Assembly (NCBI RefSeq): GCF_954871325.1
Contig: NC_088775.1
Location: 20,623,561 to 20,687,560 of the forward strand
DNA length: 64,000 bases
Source of the DNA: Gordionus sp. m RMFG-2023
Taxonomy: Eukaryota > Nematomorpha > Gordioida > Chordodea > Parachordodidae
Direction of reading: 5' to 3'
Part shown: positions 49,867 through 62,570 of the stretch, piece after piece
Numbering within the stretch: the first letter of the stretch is position 1
Layout: each line of letters begins with the position of its first letter
Notes under the pieces: generated by a model
Told to the model about the DNA's origin: nothing
Databases searched by the model: none
What the model saw: the letters and a program-made list of their open reading frames with translations, nothing else
Made by a program: the position numbers and the translations under genes

Positions 49867-52150
49867 ATCTAAGCATAATTGGATAGGAAATTTAATTCTG
49901 AGTAGAATGATATAAAAATATTTAAAATTGCATATAAGATGTTAACCTTTTCCCTTCCAACGTTTTTACCACAAAAAATTATTAAAATTTATTTTTTGAA
50001 CCGGAAACGTAAAAAATACATCAAAGCATATTTAGATAGGAATTAATTCTGAGTTCAATGATATAAAAATATTTAAAATTGCATATAAGATGTTAGCCTT
50101 TTCCCTTCCAACGTTTTTACCACAAAAAAATTATTAAAATTTATTTTTTGAACCGATAACGTAAAAAAATACATCAAAGCATATTTAGATAGGAAATTTA
50201 ATTCTGAGTTCAATGATATAAAAATTTATAAAATTAAACTTAAGATGTTAGCCTTTTCCCTTCGACGTTTTCGCGACAAAAATGTTATTTTTTGAACCGG
50301 AAACGTAAAAGAAAACATCTAAGCATAATTGGATAGGAAATTTAATTCTGAGTAGAATGATATAAAAATATTCAAAATTGCATAAAAGATGTTAGCCTTT
50401 TCCCTTCCAACGTTTTTACCACAAACAAATTTTTAAAATTTATTTTTTGAACCGATAACGTAAAAAAATACATCAAAGCATATTTAGATAGGAAATTTAA
50501 TTCTGAGTTCAATGATATAAAAATTTATAAAATTAAACTTAAGATGTTAGCCTTTTCCCTTCGAACGTTTTCGCGACAAAAATGTTATTTTTTGAACCGG
50601 AAACGTAAAAAATACATCTAAGCATAATTGGATAGGAAATTTAATTCTGAGTAGAATGATATAAAAATATTCAAAATTGCATATAAGATGTTAGCCTTTT
50701 CCCTTCCAACGTTTTTCCCACAAAAAAATTATTAAAATTTATTTTTTGAACCGATAACGTAAAAAAATACATCAAAGCCTATTTAGATAGGAAATTTAAT
50801 TCTGAGTTCAATGATATAAAAATATATAAAATTAAACTTAAGATGTTAGCCTTTTCCCTTCGACGTTTTCGCGACAAAAATGTTATTTTTTGAACCGGAA
50901 ACGTAAAAGAAAACATCTAAGCATAATTGGATAGGAAATTTAATTCTGAGTAGAATGATATAAAAATATTCAAAATTGCATAAAAGATGTTAGCCTTTTC
51001 CCTTCCAACGTTTTTACCACAAAAAAATTATTAAAATTTATTTTTTGAACCGATAACGTAAAAAAATACATCAAAGCATATTTAGATAGGAAATTTAATT
51101 CTGAGTTCAATGATATAAAAATTTATAAAATTAAATTTAAGATGTTAGCCTTTTCCCTTCGACGTTTTCGCGACAAAAATGTTATTTTTTGAACCGGAAA
51201 CGTAAAAGAAAACATCTAAGCATAATTGGATAGGAAATTTAATTCTGAGTAGAATGATATAAAAATATTCAAAATTGCATAAAAGATGTTAGCCTTTTCC
51301 CTTCCAACGTTTTTACCACAAAAAAATTATTAAAATTTATTTTTTGAACCGATAACGTAAAAAAATACATCAAAGCATATTTAGATAGGAAATTTAATTC
51401 TGAGTTCAATGATATAAAAATTTATAAAATTAAATTTAAGATGTTAGCCTTTTCCCTTTGAACGTTTTCGCGACAAAAATGTTATTTTTTGAACCGGAAA
51501 CGTAAAAAATACATCAAAGCATATTTAGATAGGAATTAATTCTGAGTTCAATGATATAAAAATATTCAAAATTGCATATAAGATGTTAGCCTTTTCCCTT
51601 CCAACGTTTTTACCACAAAAAAATTATTAAAATTTATTTTTTGAACCGATAACGTAAAAAAATACATCAAAGCCTATTTAGATAGGAAATTTAATTCTGA
51701 GTTCAATGATATAAAAATATATAAAATTAAACTTAAGATGTTAGCCTTTTCCCTTCGACGTTTTCGCGACAAAAATGTTATTTTTTGAACCGGAAACGTA
51801 AAAGAAAACATCTAAGCATAATTGGATAGGAAATTTAATTCTGAGTAGAATGATATAAAAATATTCAAAATTGCATAAAAGATGTTAGCCTTTTCCCTTC
51901 CAACGTTTTTACCACAAAAAAATTATTAAAATTTATTTTTTGAACCGATAACGTAAAAAAATACATCAAAGCATATTTAGATAGGAAATTTAATTCTGAG
52001 TTCAATGATATAAAAATTTATAAAATTAAATTTAAGATGTTAGCCTTTTCCCTTTGAACGTTTTCGCGACAAAAATGTTATTTTTTGAACCGGAAACGTA
52101 AAAAATACATCTAAGCATAATTGGATAGGAAATTTAATTCTGAGTAGAAT
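49867..52150 (+). repeat. 2242 bp tandem unit, copy 2
   Basis: This continues directly from copy 1. The junction B near 49800-49930 has the tttgaacg 5' part and a tatttaaaattgc exit that leads into A'', unlike 45.2 kb where the same B exits by tattcaaaattgc into A'. That difference locates the tandem join near 49.87-49.92 kb. Confidence 0.84.
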
Positions 52151-53740
52151 GATATAAAAATATTCAAAATTGCATATAAGATGTTAACCTTTTCCCTTCC
52201 AACGTTTTTACCACAAAAAATTATTAAAATTTATATTTTGAACCGATAACGTAAAAAAATACATCAAAGCATATTTAGATAGGAAATTTAATTCTGAGTT
52301 CAATGATATAAAAATTTATAAAATTAAATTTAAGATGTTAGCCTTTTCCCTTTGAACGTTTTCGCGACAAAAATGTTATTTTTTGAACCGGAAACGTAAA
52401 AAATACATCTAAGCATAATTGGATAGGAAATTTAATTCTGAGTAGAATGATATAAAAATATTCAAAATTGCATATAAGATGTTAACCTTTTCCCTTCCAA
52501 CGTTTTTACCACAAAAAATTATTAAAATTTATATTTTGAACCGATAACGTTAAAAAATACATCAAAGCATATTTAGATAGGAATTAATTCTGAGTTCAAT
52601 GATATAAAAATATTCAAAATTGCATATAAGATGTTAGCCTTTTCCCTTCCAACGTTTTAACCACAAAAAAATTATTAAAATTTATTTTTTGAACCGATAA
52701 CGTAAAAAAATACATCAAAGCATATTTAGATAGGAAATTTAATTCTGAGTTCAATGATATAAAAATTTATAAAATTAAACTTAAGATGTTAGCCTTTTCC
52801 CTTCGAACGTTTTCGCGACAAAAATGTTATTTTTTGAACCGGAAACGTAAAAAAATACATCTAAGCATAATTGGATAGGAAATTTTATTCTAAGTAGAAT
52901 GATATAAAAATATTTAAAATTGCATATAAGATGTTAGCCTTTTCCCTTCCAACGTTTTTACCACAAAAAAATTATTAAAATTTATTTTTTGAACCGATAA
53001 CGTAAAAAAATACATCAAAGCATATTTAGATAGGAAATTTAATTCTGAGTTCAATAATATAAAAATTTATAAAATTAAATTTAAGATGTTAGCCTTTTCC
53101 CTTCGAACGTTTTCGCGACAAAAATGTTATTTTTTGAACCGGAAACGTAAAAAATACATCTAAGCATAATTGGATAGGAAATTTAATTCTGAGTAGAATG
53201 ATATAAAAATATTCAAAATTGCATATAAGATGTTAACCTTTTCCCTTCCAACGTTTTTACCACAAAAAATTATTAAAATTTATATTTTGAACCGATAACG
53301 TAAAAAAATACATCAAAGCATATTTAGATAGGAATTAATTCTGAGTTCAATGATATAAAAATATTCAAAATTGCATATAAGATGTTAGCCTTTTCCCTTC
53401 CAACGTTTTAACCACAAAAAAATTATTAAAATTTATTTTTTGAACCGATAACGTAAAAAAATACATCAAAGCATATTTAGATAGGAAATTTAATTCTGAG
53501 TTCAATGATATAAAAATTTATAAAATTAAACTTAAGATGTTACCTTTTCCCTTCGAACGTTTTCGCGACAAAAATGTTATTTTTTGAACCGGAAACGTAA
53601 AAGAAAACATCTAAGCATAATTGGATAGGAAATTTAATTCTGAGTAGAATGATATAAAAATATTCAAAATTGCATATAAGATGTTAACCTTTTCCCTTCC
53701 AACGTTTTTACCACAAAAAATTATTAAAATTTATATTTTG
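49870..53740 (+). repeat. 3.9 kb segment repeated at 6950 bp, copy 2
   Basis: Markers at 50001, 50774, 51669, 52551, 52881, 53051 and 53541 match copy 1. It ends at the A' near 53750, which has gtaaaaaaat while copy 1 at 46801 has gttaaaaaat. Confidence 0.86.
51438..51579 (+). repeat. Hybrid monomer B/A' (copy of 44488)
   Basis: It lies 6950 bp after 44488 and 2242 bp after 49196, with the same breakpoint. It confirms that this hybrid is now a stable part of the local unit. Confidence 0.86.
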
Positions 53741-54727
53741 AACCGATAACGTAAAAAAATACATCAAAGCATATTTAGATAGGAATTAATTCTGAGTTCA
53801 ATGATATAAAAATATTCAAAATTGCATATAAGATGTTAGCCTTTTCCCTTCCAACGTTTTAACCACAAAAAAATTATTAAAATTTATTTTTTGAACCGAT
53901 AACGTAAAAAAATACATCAAAGCATATTTAGATAGGAAATTTAATTCTGAGTTCAATGATATAAAAATATATAAAATTAAACTTAAGATGTTAGCCTTTT
54001 CCCTTCGAACGTTTTCGCGACAAAAATGTTATTTTTTGAACCGGAAACGTAAAAAAATACATCTAAGCATAATTGGATAGGAAATTTAATTCTAAGTAGA
54101 ATGATATAAAAATATTTAAAATTGCATATAAGATGTTAGCCTTTTCCCTTCCAACGTTTTTACCACAAAAAAATTATTAAAATTTATTTTTTGAACCGAT
54201 AACGTAAAAAAATACATCAAAGCATATTTAGATAGGAAATTTAATTCTGAGTTCAATGATATAAAAATTTATAAAATTAAATTTAAGATGTTAGCCTTTT
54301 CCCTTTGAACGTTTTCGCGACAAAAATGTTATTTTTTGATCCGGAAACGTAAAAAATACATCTAAGCATAATTGGATAGGAAATTTAATTCTGAGTAGAA
54401 TGATATAAAAATATTCAAAATTGCATATAAGATGTTAACCTTTTCCCTTCCAACGTTTTTACCACAAAAAAATTATTAAAATTTATTTTTTGAACCGATA
54501 ACGTAAAAAAATACATCAAAGCATATTTAGATAGGAAATTTAATTCTGAGTTCAATGATATAAAAATTTATAAAATTAAATTTAAGATGTTAGCCTTTTC
54601 CCTTTGAACGTTTTCGCGACAAAAATGTTATTTTTTGAACCGGAAACGTAAAAAATACATCTAAGCATAATTGGATAGGAAATTTAATTCTGAGTAGAAT
54701 GATATAAAAATATTCAAAATTGCATAT
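53678..54727 (+). repeat. 1050 bp unit, seven monomers, copy 1
   Basis: Order is A', A (ttttaacc, aaaatatataaa), B (ctaag), A, B with the rare ttttttgatccgg, A (gttaacc, longer A tract), B. Lengths 152+155+145+155+144+155+144 sum to 1050. The gatccgg change at 54331-54342 is seen only here and in copy 2, so these two copies are very recent. Confidence 0.88.
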
Positions 54728-55777
54728 AAGATGTTAACCTTTTCCCTTCCAACGTTTTTACCACAAAAAATTATTAAAATTTATATTTTGAACCGATAAC
54801 GTAAAAAAATACATCAAAGCATATTTAGATAGGAATTAATTCTGAGTTCAATGATATAAAAATATTCAAAATTGCATATAAGATGTTAGCCTTTTCCCTT
54901 CCAACGTTTTAACCACAAAAAAATTATTAAAATTTATTTTTTGAACCGATAACGTAAAAAAATACATCAAAGCATATTTAGATAGGAAATTTAATTCTGA
55001 GTTCAATGATATAAAAATATATAAAATTAAACTTAAGATGTTAGCCTTTTCCCTTCGAACGTTTTCGCGACAAAAATGTTATTTTTTGAACCGGAAACGT
55101 AAAAAAATACATCTAAGCATAATTGGATAGGAAATTTAATTCTAAGTAGAATGATATAAAAATATTTAAAATTGCATATAAGATGTTAGCCTTTTCCCTT
55201 CCAACGTTTTTACCACAAAAAAATTATTAAAATTTATTTTTTGAACCGATAACGTAAAAAAATACATCAAAGCATATTTAGATAGGAAATTTAATTCTGA
55301 GTTCAATGATATAAAAATTTATAAAATTAAATTTAAGATGTTAGCCTTTTCCCTTTGAACGTTTTCGCGACAAAAATGTTATTTTTTGATCCGGAAACGT
55401 AAAAAATACATCTAAGCATAATTGGATAGGAAATTTAATTCTGAGTAGAATGATATAAAAATATTCAAAATTGCATATAAGATGTTAACCTTTTCCCTTC
55501 CAACGTTTTTACCACAAAAAAATTATTAAAATTTATTTTTTGAACCGATAACGTAAAAAAATACATCAAAGCATATTTAGATAGGAAATTTAATTCTGAG
55601 TTCAATGATATAAAAATTTATAAAATTAAATTTAAGATGTTAGCCTTTTCCCTTTGAACGTTTTCGCGACAAAAATGTTATTTTTTGAACCGGAAACGTA
55701 AAAAATACATCTAAGCATAATTGGATAGGAAATTTAATTCTGAGTAGAATGATATAAAAATATTCAAAATTGCATAT
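54728..55777 (+). repeat. 1050 bp unit, copy 2
   Basis: Identical to copy 1 as far as I can see by eye, including gatccgg (55381 line, exactly 1050 bp from 54331). Confidence 0.88.
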
Positions 55778-57730
55778 AAGATGTTAACCTTTTCCCTTCC
55801 AACGTTTTTACCACAAAAAATTATTAAAATTTATATTTTGAACCGATAACGTAAAAAAATACATCAAAGCATATTTAGATAGGAATTAATTCTGAGTTCA
55901 ATGATATAAAAATATTCAAAATTGCATATAAGATGTTAGCCTTTTCCCTTCCAACGTTTTAACCACAAAAAAATTATTAAAATTTATTTTTTGAACCGAT
56001 AACGTAAAAAAATACATCAAAGCATATTTAGATAGGAAATTTAATTCTGAGTTCAATGATATAAAAATTTATAAAATTAAACTTAAGATGTTAGCCTTTT
56101 CCCTTCGAACGTTTTCGCGACAAAAATGTTATTTTTTGAACCGGAAACGTAAAAAAATACATCTAAGCATAATTGGATAGGAAATTTAATTCTAAGTAGA
56201 ATGATATAAAAATATTTAAAATTGCATATAAGATGTTAGCCTTTTCCCTTCCAACGTTTTTACCACAAAAAAATTATTAAAATTTATTTTTTGAACCGAT
56301 AACGTAAAAAAATACATCAAAGCATATTTAGATAGGAAATTTAATTCTGAGTTCAATGATATAAAAATTTATAAAATTAAATTTAAGATGTTAGCCTTTT
56401 CCCTTTGAACGTTTTCGCGACAAAAATGTTATTTTTTGAACCGGAAACGTAAAAAATACATCTAAGCATAATTGGATAGGAAATTTAATTCTGAGTAGAA
56501 TGATATAAAAATATTCAAAATTGCATATAAGATGTTAACCTTTTCCCTTCCAACGTTTTTACCACAAAAAATTATTAAAATTTATTTTTTGAACCGATAA
56601 CGTAAAAAAATACATCAAAGCATATTTAGATAGGAATTAATTCTGAGTTCAATGATATAAAAATATTTAAAATTGCATATAAGATGTTAGCCTTTTCCCT
56701 TCCAACGTTTTTACCACAAAAAAAATATTAAAATTTATTTTTTGAACCGATAACGTAAAAAAATACATCAAAGCATATTTAGATAGGAAATTTAATTCTG
56801 AGTTCAATGATATAAAAATTTATAAAATTAAACTTAAGATGTTACCTTTTCCCTTCGAACGTTTTCGCGACAAAAATGTTATTTTTTGAACCGGAAACGT
56901 AAAAGAAAACATCTAAGCATAATTGGATAGGAAATTTAATTCTGAGTAGAATGATATAAAAATATTTAAAATTGCATATAAGATGTTAACCTTTTCCCTT
57001 CCAACGTTTTTACCACAAAAAATTATTAAAATTTATTTTTTGAACCGGAAACGTAAAAAATACATCAAAGCATATTTAGATAGGAATTAATTCTGAGTTC
57101 AATGATATAAAAATATTTAAAATTGCATATAAGATGTTAGCCTTTTCCCTTCCAACGTTTTTACCACAAAAAAATTATTAAAATTTATTTTTTGAACCGA
57201 TAACGTAAAAAAATACATCAAAGCATATTTAGATAGGAAATTTAATTCTGAGTTCAATGATATAAAAATTTATAAAATTAAACTTAAGATGTTAGCCTTT
57301 TCCCTTCGACGTTTTCGCGACAAAAATGTTATTTTTTGAACCGGAAACGTAAAAGAAAACATCTAAGCATAATTGGATAGGAAATTTAATTCTGAGTAGA
57401 ATGATATAAAAATATTCAAAATTGCATAAAAGATGTTAGCCTTTTCCCTTCCAACGTTTTTACCACAAACAAATTTTTAAAATTTATTTTTTGAACCGAT
57501 AACGTAAAAAAATACATCAAAGCATATTTAGATAGGAAATTTAATTCTGAGTTCAATGATATAAAAATTTATAAAATTAAACTTAAGATGTTAGCCTTTT
57601 CCCTTCGAACGTTTTCGCGACAAAAATGTTATTTTTTGAACCGGAAACGTAAAAAATACATCTAAGCATAATTGGATAGGAAATTTAATTCTGAGTAGAA
57701 TGATATAAAAATATTCAAAATTGCATATAA
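55690..57730 (+). repeat. Copy of the 36.3-38.3 kb segment (19,387 bp offset)
   Basis: Starts 55778, 55930, 56836 and 57585 match the upstream copy. It ends near 57730, where an A' (gttaacc) stands in place of the tttttcccac A found at 38342. Confidence 0.8.
55778..56570 (+). repeat. 1050 bp unit, partial third copy
   Basis: It starts with the same A' and ttttaacc A but has aatttataaa where copies 1 and 2 have aatatataaa, and gaaccgg in place of gatccgg. It leaves the pattern in its sixth monomer (from 56529), where the A tract is one base shorter and the exit is tatttaaaattgc. It is also the start of the segment shared with 36.3-38.3 kb. Confidence 0.82.
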
Positions 57731-59050
57731 GATGTTAACCTTTTCCCTTCCAACGTTTTTACCACAAAAAATTATTAAAATTTATATTTTGAACCGATAA
57801 CGTAAAAAAATACATCAAAGCATATTTAGATAGGAATTAATTCTGAGTTCAATGATATAAAAATATTCAAAATTGCATATAAGATGTTAGCCTTTTCCCT
57901 TCCAACGTTTTAACCACAAAAAAATTATTAAAATTTATTTTTTGAACCGATAACGTAAAAAAATACATCAAAGCATATTTAGATAGGAAATTTAATTCTG
58001 AGTTCAATGATATAAAAATATATAAAATTAAACTTAAGATGTTAGCCTTTTCCCTTCGAACGTTTTCGCGACAAAAATGTTATTTTTTGAACCGGAAACG
58101 TAAAAAAATACATCTAAGCATAATTGGATAGGAAATTTAATTCTAAGTAGAATGATATAAAAATATTTAAAATTGCATATAAGATGTTAGCCTTTTCCCT
58201 TCCAACGTTTTTACCACAAAAAAATTATTAAAATTTATTTTTTGAACCGATAACGTAAAAAAATACATCAAAGCATATTTAGATAGGAAATTTAATTCTG
58301 AGTTCAATGATATAAAAATTTATAAAATTAAATTTAAGATGTTAGCCTTTTCCCTTTGAACGTTTTCGCGACAAAAATGTTATTTTTTGAACCGGAAACG
58401 TAAAAAATACATCTAAGCATAATTGGATAGGAAATTTAATTCTGAGTAGAATGATATAAAAATATTCAAAATTGCATATAAGATGTTAACCTTTTCCCTT
58501 CCAACGTTTTTACCACAAAAAATTTATAAAATTTATTTTTTGAACCGATAACGTAAAAAAATACATCAAAGCATATTTAGATAGGAATTAATTCTGAGTT
58601 CAATGATATAAAAATATTTAAAATTGCATATAAGATGTTAGCCTTTTCCCTTCCAACGTTTTTACCACAAACAAATTTTTAAAATTTATTTTTTGAACCG
58701 ATAACGTAAAAAAATACATCAAAGCATATTTAGATAGGAAATTTAATTCTGAGTTCAATGATATAAAAATTTATAAAATTAAACTTAAGATGTTAGGTTT
58801 TTCCCTTTGAACGTTTTCGCGACAAAAATGTTATTTTTTGAACCGGAAACGTAAAAAAATACATCTAAGCATAATTGGATAGGAAATTTTATTCTAAGTA
58901 GAATGATATAAAAATATTTAAAATTGCATATAAGATGTTAGCCTTTTCCCTTCCAACGTTTTTACCACAAAAAAATTATTAAAATTTATTTTTTGAACCG
59001 ATAACGTAAAAAAATACATCAAAGCATATTTAGATAGGAAATTTAATTCT
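57620..59050 (+). repeat. Segment repeated 4950 bp downstream, copy 1
   Basis: Markers include the aaaaaatttataaa A (about 58520), ggtttttccc B (58791 line) and gaaattttattc (58881 line). All recur at 63471, 63741 and 63831. The left edge is in the B starting at 57585, which is cgaacg here and tccttttgaacg at its counterpart. Confidence 0.84.
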
Positions 59051-59099
59051 GAGTTCAATGATATAAAAATTTATAAAATTAAATTTAAGATGTTAGCCT

Positions 59100-61750
59100 T
59101 TTCCTTTTGAACGTTTTCGCGACAAAAATGTTATTTTTTGAACCGGAAACGTAAAAAATACATCTAAGCATGATTGGATAGGAAATTTAATTCTGAGTAG
59201 AATGATATAAAAATATTCAAAATTGCATATAAGATGTTAACCTTTTCCCTTCCAACGTTTTTACCACAAAAAATTTATAAAATTTATTTTTTGAACCGGA
59301 AACGTAAAAAATACATCTAAGCATAATTGGATAGGAAATTTAATTCTGAGTAGAATGATATAAAAATATTCAAAATTGCATATAAGATGTTAACCTTTTC
59401 CCTTCCAACGTTTTTACCACAAAAAAAATATTAAAATTTATTTTTTGAACCGATAACGTAAAAAAATACATCAAAGCATATTTAGATAGGAAATTTAATT
59501 CTGAGTTCAATGATATAAAAATTTATAAAATTAAACTTAAGATGTTAGGTTTTTCCCTTTGAACGTTTTCGCGACAAAAATGTTATTTTTTGAACCGGAA
59601 ACGTAAAAGAAAACATCTAAGCATAATTGGATAGGAAATTTAATTCTGAGTAGAATGATATAAAAATATTCAAAATTGCATATAAGATGTTAGCCTTTTC
59701 CCTTCCAACGTTTTTACCACAAACAAATTTTTAAAATTTATTTTTTGAACCTATAACTTAGAAAATTATATCAAAGCATATTTAGATAGGAAATTTAATT
59801 CTGAGTTCAATGATATAAAAATTTATAAAATTAAACTTAAGATGTTAGCCTTTTCCCTTTGAACGTTTTCGCGACAAAAATGTTATTTTTTGAACCGGAA
59901 ACGTAAAAAATACATCTAAGCATAATTGGATAGAAAATTTAATTCTGAGTATAATGATATAAAAATATTCAAAATTGCATATAAGATGTTGGCCTTTTAC
60001 CTTCCAACGTTTTTACCACAAAAAAATTATTAAAATTTATTTTGTGATCGGATAACGTAAAAAATTACATCAAAGCATATTTAGATAGGAAATTTAATTC
60101 TGAGTTCAATGATATAAAAATTTATAAAATTAAACTTAAGATGTTAGCCTTTTCCCTTTGAACGTTTTCGCGACAAAAATGTTATTTTTTGAACCGGAAA
60201 CGTAAAAAATACATCTAAGCATAATTGGATAGGAAATTTAATTCTGAGTAGAATGATATAAAAATATTCAAAATTGCATATAAGATGTTAACCTTTTCCC
60301 TTCCAACGTTTTTACCACAAAAAATTATTAAAATTTATATTTTGAACCGATAACGTAAAAAAATACATCAAAGCATATTTAGATAGGAATTAATTCTGAG
60401 TTCAATGATATAAAAATATTCAAAATTGCATATAAGATGTTAGCCTTTTCCCTTCCAACGTTTTTACCACAAAAAAATTATTAAAATTTATTTTTTGAAC
60501 CGATAACGTAAAAAAATACATCAAAGCATATTTAGATAGGAAATTTAATTCTGAGTTCAATGATATAAAAATTTATAAAATTAAACTTAAGATGTTAGCC
60601 TTTTCCCTTCGACGTTTTCGCGACAAAAATGTTATTTTTTGAACCGGAAACGTAAAAGAAAACATCTAAGCATAATTGGATAGGAAATTTAATTCTGAGT
60701 AGAATGATATAAAAATATTCAAAATTGCATATAAGATGTTAGCCTTTTCCCTTCCAACGTTTTTACCACAAACAAATTTTTAAAATTTATTTTTTGAACC
60801 GATAACGTAAAAAAATACATCAAATCATATTTAGATAGGAAATTTAATTCTGAGTTCAATGATATAAAAATTTATAAAATTAAACTTAAGATGTTAGCCT
60901 TTTACCTTCGAACGTTTTCGCGACAAAAATGTTATTTTTTGAACCGGAAACGTAAAAATACATTTAAGCATAATTGGATAGGAAATTTAATTCTGAGTAG
61001 AATGATATAAAAATATTCAAAATTGCATATAAGATGTTAGCCTTTTCCCTTCCAACGTTTTTACCACAAAAAAATTATTAAAATTTATTTTTTGAACCGA
61101 TAACGTAAAAAATTACATCAAAGCATATTTAGATAGGAAATTTAATTCTGAGTTCAATGATATAAAAATTTATAAAATTAAACTTAAGATGTAAGCCTTT
61201 TCCCTTCGACGTTTTCCCGACAAAAATGTTATTTTTTGAACCGGAAATGTAAAAGAAAACATCTAAGCATAATTGGATAGGAAATTTAATTCTGAGTAGA
61301 ATGATATAAAAATATTCAAAATTGCATATAAGATGTTAGCCTTTTCCCTTCCAACGTTTTTACCACAAACAAATTTTTAAAATTTATTTTTTGAACCGAT
61401 AACGTAAAAAAACACATCAAAGCATATTTAGATAGGAAATTTAATTCTGAGTTCAATGATATAAAAATTTATAAAATTAAACTTAAGATGTTAGCCTTTT
61501 CCCTTTGAACGTTTTCGCGACAAAAATGTTATTTTTTGAACCGGAAACGTAAAAAATACATCTAAGCATAATTGGATAGGAAATTTAATTCTGAGTAGAA
61601 TGATATAAAAATATTCAAAATTGCATATAAGATGTTAGCCTTTTCCCTTCCAACGTTTTTACCACAAAAAAATTATTAAAATTTATTTTTTGAACCTATA
61701 ACTTAGAAAATTATATCAAAGCATATTTAGATAGGAAATTTAATTCTGAG
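59100..61750 (+). repeat. More diverged satellite stretch with many private variants
   Basis: Single-copy changes cluster here: gcatgattgg (59169), gatagaaaattt (59931), gagtataatg (59947), gttggcc with ttttacc (59990), tttgtgatcgg (60041), caaatcat (60821), catttaagc (60961), gtaagcc (61191), ttttcccgac (61213), ggaaatgt (61245) and aacacatc (61411). Elsewhere most variants are shared between copies. The stretch looks less homogenised, hence older or less often copied. Confidence 0.78.
59231..59383 (+). repeat. Hybrid monomer: A 5' half, B 3' half (153 bp)
   Basis: It begins as an A with gttaacc, cttccaacg, tttttaccac and aaaaaatttataaa, then switches at ttttttgaacc to ggaaacg, catctaagcataattgg and gagtagaatg, and leaves via tattcaaaattgcatataag into another A. 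This is the reverse polarity of the B/A hybrids. The only other A monomers with ggaaacg (A'') return to A sequence, whereas this one does not. Confidence 0.85.
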
Positions 61751-62570
61751 TTCAATGATATAAAAATATTCAAAATTGCATATAAGATGTTAGCCTTTTC
61801 CCTTCCAACGTTTTTACCACAAAAAAATTATTAAAATTTATTTTTTGAACCGATAACGTAAAAAAATACATCAAAGCATATTTAGATAGGAAATTTAATT
61901 CTGAGTTCAATGATATAAAAATTTATAAAATTAAACTTAAGATGTTAGCCTTTTCCCTTCGAACGTTTTCGCGACAAAAATGTTATTTTTTGAACCGGAA
62001 ACGTAAAAAAATACATCTAAGCATAATTGGATAGGAAATATAATTCTAAGTAGAATGATATAAAAATATTTAAAATTGCATATAAGATGTTAGCCTTTTC
62101 CCTTCCAACGTTTTTACCACAAAAAAATTATTAAAATTTATTTTTTGAACCGATAACGTAAAAAAATACATCAAAGCATATTTAGATAGGAAATTTAATT
62201 CTGAGTTCAATGATATAAAAATTTATAAAATTAAATTTAAGATGTTAGCCTTTTCCCTTTGAACGTTTTCGTGACAAAAATGTTATTTTTTGAACCGGAA
62301 ACGTAAAAAATACATCTAAGCATAATTGGATAGGAAATTTAATTCTGAGTAGAATGATATAAAAATATTCAAAATTGCATATAAGATGTTAACCTTTTCC
62401 CTTCCAACGTTTTTACCACAAAAAATTATTAAAATTTATTTTTTGAACCGATAACGTAAAAAAATACATCAAAGCATATTTAGATAGGAATTAATTCTGA
62501 GTTCAATGATATAAAAATTTATAAAATTAAATTTAAGATGTTAGCCTTTTCCTTTTGAACGTTTTCGCGA
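61750..62570 (+). repeat. A/B stretch carrying the rare gtgac variant
   Basis: Ordinary monomers continue. The B near 62230 has gttttcgtgac (62265-62275), otherwise seen only at 22801 and 32081, and its neighbours match those segments for some monomers on both sides. A B with tccttttgaacg near 62550 shares that change only with 59101. Confidence 0.75.
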
